DNA from: Dipteris shenzhenensis
Lineage: Eukaryota > Polypodiophyta > Polypodiopsida > Gleicheniales
Length of the DNA stretch: 64,000 nucleotides
Assembly: GCA_047967505.1 (NCBI GenBank)
Contig: CM106539.1
Direction: 5' to 3' (one strand)
Positions 35,467 to 47,200 of the stretch are shown here, one piece after another. Each line of letters opens with the position of its first letter. Position 1 is the stretch's first letter. Below the pieces are notes generated by a model, which was given only the letters and a program-made list of their open reading frames with translations, was not told where the DNA came from and did no database searches. Made by a program: the position numbers and the translations under genes.

Positions 35467-35690
35467 GCCAAATTTTTATAATAATACAACATGATTCTCT
35501 TTTCTCATATTCTCTCAACATGTGCCAAATAGTGAATCTGCTTACATAGTTGTAATAAAATTTTTATAGTAGATTGAACCAAAATTTAATACTAATACAA
35601 AAACATTTCTCTTTTTCTCATATTCTCTCAATAGTACCAAATGGTGAATCTACTTAGACTGTTGTAATAATTTTTTTATAGTAGGCTAGG
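35467..35690. repeat. Two-copy tandem repeat of about 110 bp
   Basis: Copies at about 35467-35572 and 35578-35690 share CTCATATTCTCTCAA, CCAAATRGTGAATCT and GTTGTAATAA...TTTTATAGTAG. Perhaps part of an LTR end, but this is unproven. Confidence 0.6.
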
Positions 35691-36453
35691 CCCAAGGTTG
35701 CCAAAATTTTGTTATATCTATTCATTTTGCAATAATATAAGCATGTATCATACCAACTGATGGACATCTCGACTGATGTAACGATGTCATATGTGTGTGT
35801 TGGAAAGCACCCAACTACTTGCCGTGAGTACAATGTAAAATAAAGAGGACCCCATAATAATAAAAGATGATAAACATTTGGAAGAAACTATAATGTGTTA
35901 GTTCAATGCAAGAGCGAAATATGACATGAACCAAAGAGAGGAAGGAGAGAACAATATGTCACATAAGCCATTCAAAGGAATCCCAAAAGAGAGGATTGTC
36001 ATTTTGAGTATTGTGTGGCTGTGTCAATGATGAGAGGTACGTGACTTGGAGAGAGTAAGCTCATGAGAATGCCCACGTCTAAGATTGCTTAATGAGTAAG
36101 GACATGACAGAGGGGAGTTGGAAGGCCATTATTGAAACATAAATGTTAGGATGCACAATGACAAGAGTGCATGAGTAGGCGCTTCTAGATGTAAAGGAGA
36201 AAATAAATGAGTATTTTAGCACATTGGGTTATGAAAGTGAGGTTTTAGCTTGAAGGCTGAAGGGTGGTAGGATGATCTCCCCATAAAAGCCCAACTCAAT
36301 TAACTTCAACCAATACTGCAACCACTTAGAAGTGGAAATCACTCAATTAACTTTTGCAACCAATTACAAGTGGAAATTCATAAAGGAGAATGATCACTTC
36401 CTCTTGTAGATATTGCCGACATAATTTGCCAAAACAAGCCAAATGAAATGGGG
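35691..36453. other. Gene-free stretch downstream of the IRG-like gene
   Basis: AT-rich, no motif seen. The part next to 36454 would contain the 3' UTR of the minus-strand GTPase gene. Confidence 0.35.
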
Positions 36454-37475
36454 CTATATGGCTCGGAAGCGAACAGACTGGGAGACAAATTTGAGGAAGG
36501 CTAATTCATCCATGGAGTCCAAGCTTTTATCTTTGGAGTTGGAGTAGCAGCTCTTGTCTCTCATGGCCGATGAGCTGACCAAGAACAAATAACGAGCTTC
36601 TTGGGGCACCCCATGCCTCTCAGCTTCTTCGTTGAAGCTCGAATTCACTTGATGCCTCACAACCTTGCTGGCTTCCAGCATCGTCGTCTTCTTCTTGGGT
36701 CCCTTGGTTGCTATCGCTCGCACTCGTAAATCCGCTTTCGTGCTCACAAACGCGCATGCCCTCCCATAGCTTGCCGCTTCCCTCCCAACCTCCATTTCTT
36801 TGTCCCCGAATCCCTCAGCCGATAGCACCACTATGCAATCGAACGCGTACAACATTTGCTCCTGGAAATAAGACCCTCCTCCTCCCGCCTCTCCTGGTAC
36901 ATCCCACAGCACTACGTGCGGAAGAAACCGATGAATATACTTCTTGGCTTCCATCGCTGCTCCCTGCGTCTTCCCCACTGGTGCAGACCCTGCAACATGA
37001 CTAGCGTTGCGACTTAGTAACACACGCATAACATTCACGACGACACCACACGCAAAATATCTATAATCCCCGCCTGCAACCGGCCACAACAAAAGGTTTA
37101 TAATGCAACAGCCCATTATAATTATCAGTTTTTACCTGGGTCACCATCTTTCATCATCCTCACAGCGTTGATGAGACTCGATTTCCCTGATCCCTTTTGC
37201 CCCACGAACGCGAAGTTGTATTGCTTCACCACGTCTATGCCCAGTTTGCTCGCTGCCACTTTCACCAGGTACTCCTGCGTCGGCTTCGTTGGCTCCTTAT
37301 CTGGCGCCGGTGATTTCCAACATTCTACCACAGAGCTCAGGTCCAGTGCTCTCTTAGGTGGTTCCTTCACAAGCAGCTCACGTACAGCAGCGATTGTAGT
37401 TGCGCCCCAACCAGCTCCGATAGCTGCCAATGCGAGGCTCCCCCAAGTAGTTCCACTGGAAAAATTAGCGCCCAT
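36454..37475 (-). CDS. IRG-like (immunity-related GTPase type) protein, two exons
   Basis: Exon 1 37475-37136, intron 37135-36990 (146 bp, GT-AG), exon 2 36989-36454; 876 coding bases, 291 residues, no internal stop. The ATG at 37475 is chosen because it gives MGANFSS, a good N-myristoylation signal (Gly2, Ser6); known vertebrate IRGs can be myristoylated. A Gly/Ala-rich hydrophobic segment spans residues 12-30. G1 is GQKGSGKS at 92-99, the region after it (SAPVGKTQGAAM) matches the IRG switch I spacing, G3 is DVPG at 143-146 and G4 is TKAD at 197-200. Known IRGs bind and hydrolyse GTP and act on membranes. At 291 residues it is shorter than typical IRGs (about 400), so the C-terminal helical domain is short or missing. 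The exons are GC-richer than the flanks. IRG-type is an inference from motifs; a different dynamin-like or Era-like membrane GTPase is possible. Confidence 0.8.
36990..37135 (-). other. Intron of the IRG-like gene
   Basis: Minus strand: CCCAG|GTAAAAACTG donor and CATGTTGCAG|GGTCTGC acceptor. Joining restores the reading frame through Gly114. Confidence 0.85.
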
Positions 37476-39945
37476 GATGAGGCGAATTCGTTTTGCAAAC
37501 AAAATGGGGCTGTGCGGTTCTCTAAGACCGTCCAGGTAGAATGGTCTGAATTACGTTCCACTTTGGGCTGCCCGATTGCTCAACTTCAGCATCCTCCAAT
37601 TTATCATATCGGATTTCATCGTTCCTGAGAATCACGGTCGACTTCTTTATACGCATATCTGTACAAAGGTTTAGTACAATGTTTGTCTTTTTAATCCTAC
37701 GTTCACATCAGCTCTATCAAAGTGAATCGACGAGATTATATCCTCAAATTAGTGAAAAAGATCAACTGCAAGCCAATCGGTCTAAAGCGGTGGCAATTAT
37801 ACGTCAATCACGAATTCCGGCCGTCTCTTTAAAAAGATAGATAACGTAATATTGAAAAGAAGCACTTTAATGGGGACCGATGGATCTACCTGATCGACCG
37901 GACTAACCGAGGAAGTTGGGAAGTTACTTGGAAGACTTATACGTCCGTGATTGTCCACGAGTTTTGCCAAGTCCTAACCTATGTAGGGGAATATAAAAAG
38001 TTTGACCGTTGTACAATCTAAAGTAACAGCAAAGAACGGGAAGAAAAAACAAGAACGCCTTGAAAACTCCTTCCCCTTTAAAGTCCATTTCAAGGGGTAC
38101 TCTTTATTCTTTTCTTTGTGCAATTATGGAGACTTTCCATGCGCCATAGATGCCACTACCAAAATGGACCATCATCACTTTATATACTTTGTTCCTTTTC
38201 AACTTTAATTTCATTAGATCTCCTTAACAAGAAATAATCCAACTTTAAAACTCCAATGCTATTTTGTTAGAATGTGTGACATAAGGTTGGGTATGTTAGC
38301 TCATATAATTTAAGTAAATGCAAACTTGAAAATTATGTATGTAAGAATAGTGCTTACTTTTTCTAATTACAAGTGCTTAGCTAAATTGACCAGTGGATAC
38401 CATGCAAGCGTACAAAAGGTACAAGCTCTTATTATTCCTTTACAAGAGTAATTGAATTTTATAGACTCTATACCAAGTTAAAAGGTTTGAAAATAGTTTA
38501 GAAATATTGATGTTATATGCAATGATGTAAAGTATAATCTTTGCATTTCCTTTAAAAATTAGTGTTAGTACACCTCTATAAAACCAAAGGTATAAAGCAT
38601 GTCTTATGTAATAGTTCTGGTAGCCCTTTGTAGACAATGATTATGGCTTGATCTCTCCCTTTAGTTATATCCTTACAATAAATTTATGTCTTATTTAATG
38701 CTTTCAAAAAATAATAACACTAGTTCAATGCTACACAAGAACCTGCTTCTAAAAATAGAGTGGTGACACAAGAGCCTATTGCAAGGTGCGTAAAGGGCAA
38801 CACAATGATAGTGTAAGGCCTTGATGGGTTTTTCCATGAGGAAATACAAAACCACTCCTTCAATACAACATTCAGTCCAACTCCAAATTTATACAACATT
38901 CAACACTTAGTATAGCAAATTTCAAATGCCATGCATAATATATATTTTATAATATATTATTATGCAGTAATAGATGCTCATACATTCAATAACTCCAACA
39001 TTAAAAAACTATTCCCAAATAATTGAACTAAATGAGATTTAATGGTCGTTTTTTGATGGATTGTTGCCAAAAATCAAACTAGGTTGCATTACATTATGCA
39101 CAAGTATATGGAAAATAGTGTAAAACATCATGATACTTCCTCTGATATATACATGGTTTGTCACCAAATATTTGACACTTTTCCAAGGAGGGTCCTAGAG
39201 ACCACTAGATCATGAAGATCGCAAAAGGACTACAATGATGGGAATGTATATACATAGTCAACACAAGTGTCAAGAGAGATGTCTTGAAAGTATGGATTTA
39301 GACTAGAATATGATTTGGAGAAAGTCATAAAATAAATTTTAAGAAAAGTAAAAAGGATACCATGAGAATTTAAAGAAGGGAACTTTGCCTTTTTTAGGAT
39401 GCAATTATTTCCATGTCTATAAAGTATGCAATTTCTATATCATGCGTATACTATGATCTATCTAGACATGTTGACTTTCTCAACAACAAGTGCACCAAAT
39501 TTCAAATGTCACACAAAATATCTATTTTATATAGTTATATCATTATATAGTAATAAATTTTCATACATTCAATATCAAACACATGCATCAAATTTTCTAA
39601 CGTGTATAATTTGTGGGCTCATATAGGCTAGCATACATGAGCCACACAAAGTAGCTAGGCAATGAACAAGATGATACAAGCTAACATAAGATCGCCTTAA
39701 AATCAATCCAAATTCTCTTTCTCTCTCTCTCTCTCTCATGTGCACGCGTGCACACACACACACATAGACACACACACACATGTATACTTCCCCAATTATG
39801 AATTATTATTTTATGTACCCCCCTATGAAATCTCCCCTTTACACTCTCTTTTTAACCATTTTTAACCACCCCACACACCAAGCATACTAATCCTCCCATA
39901 TCTCCTCTAATTCCTCTTCAAACCACGCACTCATTCACTGCTAAC
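37476..39945. other. Gene-free stretch including the IRG-like promoter side
   Basis: The 37.5-38.0 kb part upstream of the GTPase is GC-richer and must hold its promoter, but no clear TATA box is visible. Beyond that the DNA is AT-rich with only short ORFs. Nothing else identified apart from the microsatellite at 39716-39782. Confidence 0.4.
39716..39782. repeat. (TC)n / (CA)n microsatellite
   Basis: A TCTCTCTCTC run followed by GTGCACGCGTGCAC and two ACACACACAC runs. Confidence 0.9.
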
Positions 39946-40306
39946 TGAAGAGATAGGTGGGGTAGAAGAGGTTCATAATGACACAATGGAAGAGCACAAG
40001 TGAAGACAAAAGCATGTCTATTGAAATGAAGGGAGAACCTCCCTTATATAGAGTGGAGAGGAAGGTGTCCTAGATCATAGGCACCTCCCCTACATCAGTG
40101 GCAATCAGCCCCTACATCATAGGAACTCCTAAATCAAAGGCACCTCCCCATGTTGTCGCCTTTGCATTACATCATTACTTATGTCATGGTCTAGACACCT
40201 GATAGCACTAGGTGTGCTTCTACTACACACACACACACACACATGTGACTCCTCTAGATGCACATATGCATCTTAGAGCAAGCCCTTGATCACATTTATC
40301 CCAACA
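39946..40306 (-). repeat. Family F-type LTR (361 bp)
   Basis: Plus strand starts TGAAGAGATAGG and ends TTATCCCAACA (TG...CA). It shares its layout and blocks with the truncated LTR at 5385-5555 and contains a CTTATATAG TATA-like element near 40053 and an (AC)n run at 40221-40243. No gag or PBS lies on its left edge, so it is either solo or part of a rearranged element. Confidence 0.7.
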
Positions 40307-40550
40307 TACCCCCCCTCGAGGCCATTTCATGGCCCGTTTTGGTGGCAGAAGTTTTCTGCAGGCACTTAGGAAAGTGCCCTATTTTTGTTGTGCGACCACT
40401 CTTCTGCAAGTCGGTGAAAAGTTATCGCAGAAATTACATCATATGCTTATGTGCAGAGATATTGGGAGTGACAGAATCATTCTTGTTGGCTGTTGATGCA
40501 TAATCATCGCTAGGAAGTGATTGTGTGGTCAAATACCACTCTCGTCAGTG
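40307..40550 (+). repeat. Family A leader fragment joined to family F LTR
   Basis: Matches the family A leader (788-1070 region) in the plus orientation: GAGGCCATTTCATGGCCCGTTTTGG, GTGCGACCACT, GGTGAAAAGTTATCGC and GTGTGGTCAAATACCACT. It adjoins the LTR at 40306 through TACCCCCCC. Confidence 0.72.
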
Positions 40551-40552
40551 CT

Positions 40553-40790
40553 ACAGATTTGCCCTTATGAGGTAGAAGTAGATGCATCGGGTTATGCCAT
40601 TGGGATTATTCTAGCTTAATTAAAAAAGGAGACTAGATTACCCAATTTATTGTGCAAGCATATCTATGAATCAGGCTGAGTGCAATTACATCACTACTAA
40701 ATTGGAAGCACCTTGGCATGGTTTATATTGTGCAAAAAATTTGCCAATCAATTTGTTTTCTATGTTGATCATGCAACGGGAGTATGTTGC
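40553..40790 (+). pseudogene. Ty3/Gypsy RNase H relic
   Basis: Reads EVEVDASGYAIGIILA, a stop (TAA at 40618), then in another frame DYPIYCASISMNQAECNYITT, the core of Gypsy RNase H, ending with an FVFYVDH-like remnant near 40760. Confidence 0.78.
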
Positions 40791-42430
40791 CAACAACCAA
40801 GTGTAGCAGGAAAGCAACACTCACATGTAGATGGACTACAATGCATTGCGGGTTGAGTTCCAAGCGCTGGCAGAGAGCAATAAAAAGATTAAGGTAGATC
40901 ACATTGCCTTGTATCTCTAGCAAGATGAGAAAAGAAAGCTGCTCACTGCGAATAGCGAATTAAAACCCTTAAGAAGAGGAATCAAGGGCTCCGAGATGGC
41001 GCATTTGAGATCTAGAGACCGCTCAAGAATTGTCTGACCGACTACTGAAGTAGCGTGTTTGCAGGCCAGGAATGCGAAGCTTCGACAGCAGACTCTGGAG
41101 TGCAAGAACTGACTCCGCACTCTCAAGCGCATTGAGAATATGCTTTGGCCGCCACCTAACCGCGAGCACCCTACCAAGAGGTCGAGAAGGGACCAAAAGT
41201 ACGACGAAAATCAAGCAGGTTAAGGAGGGTCAACTTCCAGTACATCTTCTATGGCGGCTACAACAGGGACAACGGCGTGCACTTTAGGGTCCAACATGGC
41301 TCGCACCCATCGTCCCCAAGCAACTGGAACCACCAAGCTCTGTTAATGTTGGATGAGCCAGACACTTCGGGCTTTCGCCCATTTGGGGTGGAACTTCAGC
41401 ATCTGTCGATTTTCTTTCGAAAGGTACTCATGAGCCATCCCGTCATTTTGCAAAGCCTCTATCTCATCCCTTGGAATTTTTGCCTATGGCATGGTTTACG
41501 TCGTTAGATATTTCGTGTGCCATTCCTGGGAAGCAGGATTTTTGGGTTACCTACAGGACAATGGAGGTTGCAACTAGCCTCCCTACACAAGCCCAAGTTT
41601 TGTATTAGCTGCTAGCCCACATCATTCTCCTAGAATACTTACCTGTAGTAGTATCAGTTTATGACCAGGTTGCACATGAATTCGATCAACAAGTAAAGGC
41701 AAAGGCATTCTCCCAACGGGCTAACTACAAGATCAAGGATCAAGAGATTTTGCAGAGCATATGGGAGTTACCTCACCCAACAGCTTCTACCTTACTCGAG
41801 TACTTCAAGGCACTCCTACACCTAATCGAGAATTTGTTGCAAGTGGTTGCATTTGAGAACATCAGTATGTGGCAACATTTTGCCCAAGTTTTCTGCTCAC
41901 CACTCGCCTTTACTGAGCCGCAATTACAGCAGAAGCGATTTAAATACCTTAGCATCAGGGACCCAGACGTCCAAGTATTGGAGCAATGGAAGGAGTAATT
42001 GAGAATGAGCGGCTTTTGGCTCATATAAGAGTCTTGTATGAGAGACAAGTCTTAGAGGTCTTGATTCTTGTTGCAAGGTTGAGTGGCTCGTCGCCCTCAG
42101 TCGAGGCATGATTCTGTGCAGCCCCGTATTTGTATTGTCCGAGTGCGTTGATAATAGAAGTATTGCATTCCATTCTCATATTGCTTTCTACACATGTGTT
42201 GTTTCTCTTCGACCCGTCTTCATACATTTTCTTTCACACACCACAGACCCCATTAGTGCACGACGTGATTCTGGAACCAGGCATCGGTAGGAACGTGAGC
42301 CAAGCACTAAGTAAGTGCAAGAGAGGGCATCTTCCACTGACGCACTATGGCCGCACTGGGGAGGAACCGGGAGTCAAAACAAAAATAGAGAATATATTTT
42401 CATCCCTCATCCTCTACCAAACTAGAGGAC
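40791..42430 (+). pseudogene. Unresolved retroelement relic after the Gypsy RNase H
   Basis: Broken coding-like DNA. A coiled-coil-like stretch (MDYNALRVEFQALAESNKKIK, 40830-40890) is followed by a Thr/Ala-rich segment with NMARTHRPQATGTTK (41290-41335) and later short open pieces to about 42115. The order suggests a coiled-coil gag-like domain of a retroelement, but no diagnostic motif is present. Confidence 0.4.
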
Positions 42431-43922
42431 AAGCTTAAAGCAGTGATAGTGGCACGAAAAGGCCCACGGGTGCGTTACTTTTGGCTCATCAACCACATTG
42501 TGCATAGAATGAATGAGGGAAATCCTCTTTGTTCTCAGCTATATTTATAACTTTTGTTGTACTCCTAGTACCTATATGTCAATTTCTTGTCTCCATACTT
42601 ATAGATTTTTGAATAAAAAGCCAATAAACATCGACACCTCTCTTGCAAATATGATGGGAACCTCACACAAATATAATTGTGGTGTATGCAATGTACACAG
42701 GGGTTCAAATCTTTAAAAATGTGGAAAAATAATGTCTAAATATCTCATTACCTCACCCTCCTCCCATAACTCCATCGCATTCATTAGCTTGTAGTGTTGG
42801 TAAAAATGTTCCAAAGTCATAGCATAAGTTGACCATTTATTGATCATAATTAATGAGTTCTTCTTTTATTTAATTATGTTCAAAGATTTACTTTCATTTG
42901 GTCAAAAGTCTTGACTCCGATCAAAGATACTTAACCTCGGTGAGACCTCGATTAGTAAGACTAACCCTAGTAAGGAAGATCTAGCTTCGGCCAAGATGGT
43001 TAACCAAGCAATTAAAGTGTTGAATTTGAACAAAGAGTGTTGACGTCGGTCAGCGGAACTTGGCTCACACCAAGAGGTTTAACCTCATTAACCAAGGTGC
43101 ACAAACTTTGATTGGAGAGATGTGCCAACTTTGGTTGGAGAGACTTGGCTGTAATTAAGGTGCTTTGACTGTCGGTCAATACTCTTAATTATGACCAAGA
43201 GGGTTGTCCTTCGTCGACTAAAGAAATTGTTCTATGTTTATGTGTTATGTTTTCGTGGTAAGGATGTCCACAATGACTAGGATTAGTCTAGAGATTATTA
43301 TTTGCATGCAAAGCGCTAACAATTAATGAGTGGCATGGTTATGCACTCTACTTTAAACACTTATTTCATTAATTTTGGACTCATATGTCTACTTTTGGAC
43401 TATTCCTTAAAATTCTTCCTAAATGAAAAGTTTACTTTATGAAACTGTCATTCGAGAATCAAAAGTTTACTTTCTGACACTATCATTTTCACATAATACA
43501 TTTCAAAATATCTCTCTACAATGTTGTACAAATAATGCAAAAACTACTATTAAATCCTAAATTTGTATTTCTTATTTATAAGAATCATATTCTTAAAATA
43601 AAAAATCCGAGTTATTAGTTTAAATCCATGAAAAACCATGCTATTGAGGATTCACAACATTTTAAAAATGTATACATAAGAGATTTGTAAGACTCTTTTT
43701 ACTTTCAATGCAGAAAACTATAACACTCTTGAATATTCAAGAAATTAAAAGGTTTATATAGACATGAGACATGATGGAAGCCTCTTTTGTACTCCAAAAA
43801 ATAGCAATAGCTATGCTTGCAATTTTACATTATCATGCCATAAGTTTTACAACAAATATTGCTCTAGATGAGTCTTTATACAAAGGATCTCCTGTGGCCT
43901 TTTCAATAATTTAATTTTTCCT
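42431..43922. other. Gene-free stretch with a degenerate short repeat
   Basis: 42900-43215 repeats variants of TTGACGTCGGTCA, CTTCGGCCAAGATGGTTAACC and ACTTTGGTTGGAGAGACTTGG, a loose array of about 20-35 bp units. The rest shows no feature. Confidence 0.45.
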
Positions 43923-43944
43923 TTACAATGAGTTTAGTACAAAT

Positions 43945-44047
43945 GGGCGATCCAAACATTTGCTTGTTTGAATGTCCTTTTCTATCATGATCATAGAAAT
44001 GAGCGATCCAAACATTTGCTTGTTTAGAATGTCCTTTCTGTCATCAC
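43945..44047. repeat. 56-bp tandem duplication
   Basis: GAGCGATCCAAACATTTGC (or GGGCGATCC...) followed by TTGTTT...GAATGTCCTTTTC occurs twice in a row, next to the 3' end of the transposase-like gene. Confidence 0.75.
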
Positions 44048-44286
44048 TTGTCGCTTGGGTGCCATCTTCATTCACTCTCATCTGACTATTACCACCACCT
44101 TCACTCTTTCTCGATATTTGAATGGTGTTATCATGGGCATTCTTCATTTGCGCTATCTCCTTCTACTTCCTCCTGGGCGAGCATCTTTATGAATTCTATA
44201 ATGTGCATAATAATTGGTTGCGGTAATTTTATTTTGTCTTTTACATCATACCCCATGTGCTTCTTTGTTTTCTTTGACCTTGATTT

Positions 44287-47200
44287 CTAGGATACTATGA
44301 CTGTCTCTGTGGAAAGTCTTGAAATTACATCATGGTTTGGGACCCATTCCTTTTTCAAACAACTACTATACAATGTAGTGTTATCTTGGTTCTTCTTCCT
44401 ACCCCTTGGCTCATACCATACCGCTATAAATGTTGTAGCTCTCCCCCGGTCATCCATGCTCACGTCAACTACTTTCACAACCCAAAACTTCACATTCTCA
44501 TGTTCATCATCCGATGGTCAAACTGCAACAAAACAATGGACATCTATGTCTATTTGTGGCATAAGCTCTCTCTTCTTGGGTCCACAATATGGATGTGGGA
44601 GCAATGATTCAAACTCATTTTCAAAGAGACCACATGCTGGACGCAAGTCATTACCAACATTTGGCCAATTTAATAAAGGCCGTTCTGCCTTAATATCATC
44701 TTCTCGCATTTTTGCATGGTCCTTTATCAATTGGTAGGTCTTGCTAATTACAATAGTAGTGTGTTCCTTCCAAGAGGGCTTCCAATCAGGAAATCTCCGG
44801 AGCATTTCCTCTTTGTATGTAATAAAATCTTTTAAGCCTTCTATTTCACCTTTGGATTTCTTGACACTAAATTCTTTTATAGGAGCCCATGTTGGATGCA
44901 TTTCTTTACTCGGGATTGAAGTTAAGAGAGAGTAAGGTTCTTCAGGTTCCCATTTTGTATCAAGAGAATAGTATTGCCATTGCATCACTGGTTTTTCATC
45001 CTTTAAGACAAAGTGAAAATAGTGTGGAGCGCTATGACCTATTAGGGCATCACCACCTTTTTCTATGAAAGGTAGAATAAAGCTCTTCCAATCATACATC
45101 CTCTCAACCATTGAGCATATTGTTCCTTCCTTACGGCCACCAACTTGCCTTCCACATTTTCTTATCAAGTCATCCATCATCTCCATGTCCTTGTGTTTTA
45201 GTTTTCTTGAAACTATGCTAAATACCTTATCGATATCCTCATGTGTGTGCCCAACCAACAAAAACCCAACTTCAATCTCATTGAAGATTCTATGAGCGAT
45301 TAGCATTGAGCAAAATGCAAAGAAGAGTACATTCTTATTCTCTCATCTGCAATTGTCTACTTGTACTCTCAAAGTTGCTGGTAGGTGACCTTTTTCTACA
45401 TGTACATTGTGAATTGCCTTCATAACGGATGTTACAACTTGATTGCTATCATGTAGATGTAAGGAATCAATCCATATGTCTACAAAAAACTTAAATTCAT
45501 GCACTAACATTCCACATAGATGTGTCTTTAAAAAGTATTTGCCTTGTAGCTTAGGTGGAGTGTTAACAAATCGAGGTAATGTTGTTCTATTTTGATCCAT
45601 ACCATCTACAATTATGCACATGTACTCATTTGGGTGAGAAATAGCTTGCTCCTTCCAAAATGCATATTTTATTCTAGAATGTCGAACAAGTCCATGATGA
45701 AATTCTCTCTTTTTTTTAAAGCTTCTTTTTGTTTTGGAGATGTTACACTCTCAAGTGCTCGCTTTAGATCATCACAGTCGTTGCACTTTGACATTTTTTG
45801 CCTCTTTGGGATTTTAACATGTCCGAAACTTTTTTTCCAAAGAGTATACAAAGTATGAAAAGATGCCGGTGCATGCCCTCTTTGCCTCTGTGTTTCTCCA
45901 ATAGAGTTAAATACTTCTTTTTTTGTCAAACCTATCGGAAGATGCATTTCTGATAGGTGGGGTTGCGGTAAAGCATTTTCATAAATGTAATCTTTTAAAA
46001 TTGCTGTTGCCGCAACCGTTGAGGCTCTTGTTTTGGGCCTTTCTATGTTTCCATGAATGTTAAATTTAACTCCATACTTTGCTTTATTAGCCAAATTCCA
46101 ATATGTGCCATGTGATAATCCTGTAATAATGCGATATGCATTATTGCAAATACTTTTTCCATTTATAAGAGGCCTTATCTGCTGTCCTGAACTTCGCCTT
46201 CTCTTATCATTTACAAGAAAGCAAGACAATCTCGTGAGTAGGTATTCATTTCTTCTGCTTCCTTTCCTTTGCCAGACATGTTCTCTACAACCCTTGATGT
46301 CATGTAAGTTAATGGATTGCATACATGTACGCTTACAGCATGTAGATCGCATTGCTTTTAGCATAACATCTTCATTCATTACTCTTATTCTCTTTGGTTG
46401 CTTTTCTGGATCTGCCTGAACTCGTTGTCTTTTCATGCATCTCTATGTCCGTTTTGGGACCTTCTGTACATTCTTATTTGGATTTGTGTAGTTCTCCTTG
46501 TAAGATTTATTTGTCATGTTGTTTTCATGAGATGTTGCATCCTTGATCTTATCACTCTGACAGTCAAATACTGAATATTCCTTTGTTGATGTCATCCTTA
46601 CTTTTGATACATTCGTCAAACCATTTGTAACATTAACTATTTCACAATCAAAGTCAAATACCGAATAGTCCTTTGTTGATCTCATCCCTACTTTTGATAC
46701 AATCATAGAACCACTTGTCACAATGGCATTAGAGTGTCCCGAATGATCTTCAAACTCATCTATTCCTGAGAGAACATCACTCATTGATGCACTTTCTATG
46801 GATTTCATAACTCCATAGTCTTAACTCCTCTACTCCAGAGAGAACATCACTCATTATACTATCGTGCATGATTTCCATAATTCCATAGTTACTTGGTTTG
46901 ACTCCAAGACCTTTATTAGTATCCATGAAGCCATCCATGCTTGAAAAGATATCACTTTTGACATCTTTGCCCAAGTTCTCAATGTGCATGAACTCATCCA
47001 CCCTGGATAAGGCATCACTTGTGAAATATTTTTCTTTCTCGGTACCAATGAACTCATCTACTTCTGATAAGACGTCAGTGCTATAGTTGAGTGCATTGGA
47101 ATCACCCATCTCTGAAGGAATAGAGCTTGGTACATTGGCATATTCTTTCAATTCTTTGATGTTGTAGTATACATTATGTTTATCATTAAAAACCACATGC

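Noticed and set aside
37168-37539. Plus-strand ORF opposite the GTPase exon 1
   Set aside because: Antisense shadow; the minus strand carries the P-loop, intron borders and a start with a myristoylation signal.
45343-45345. Selenocysteine at the shared TGA
   Set aside because: Relatives are expected to have Arg there, no SECIS-like structure is evident, and land plants lack selenoprotein machinery as far as known.
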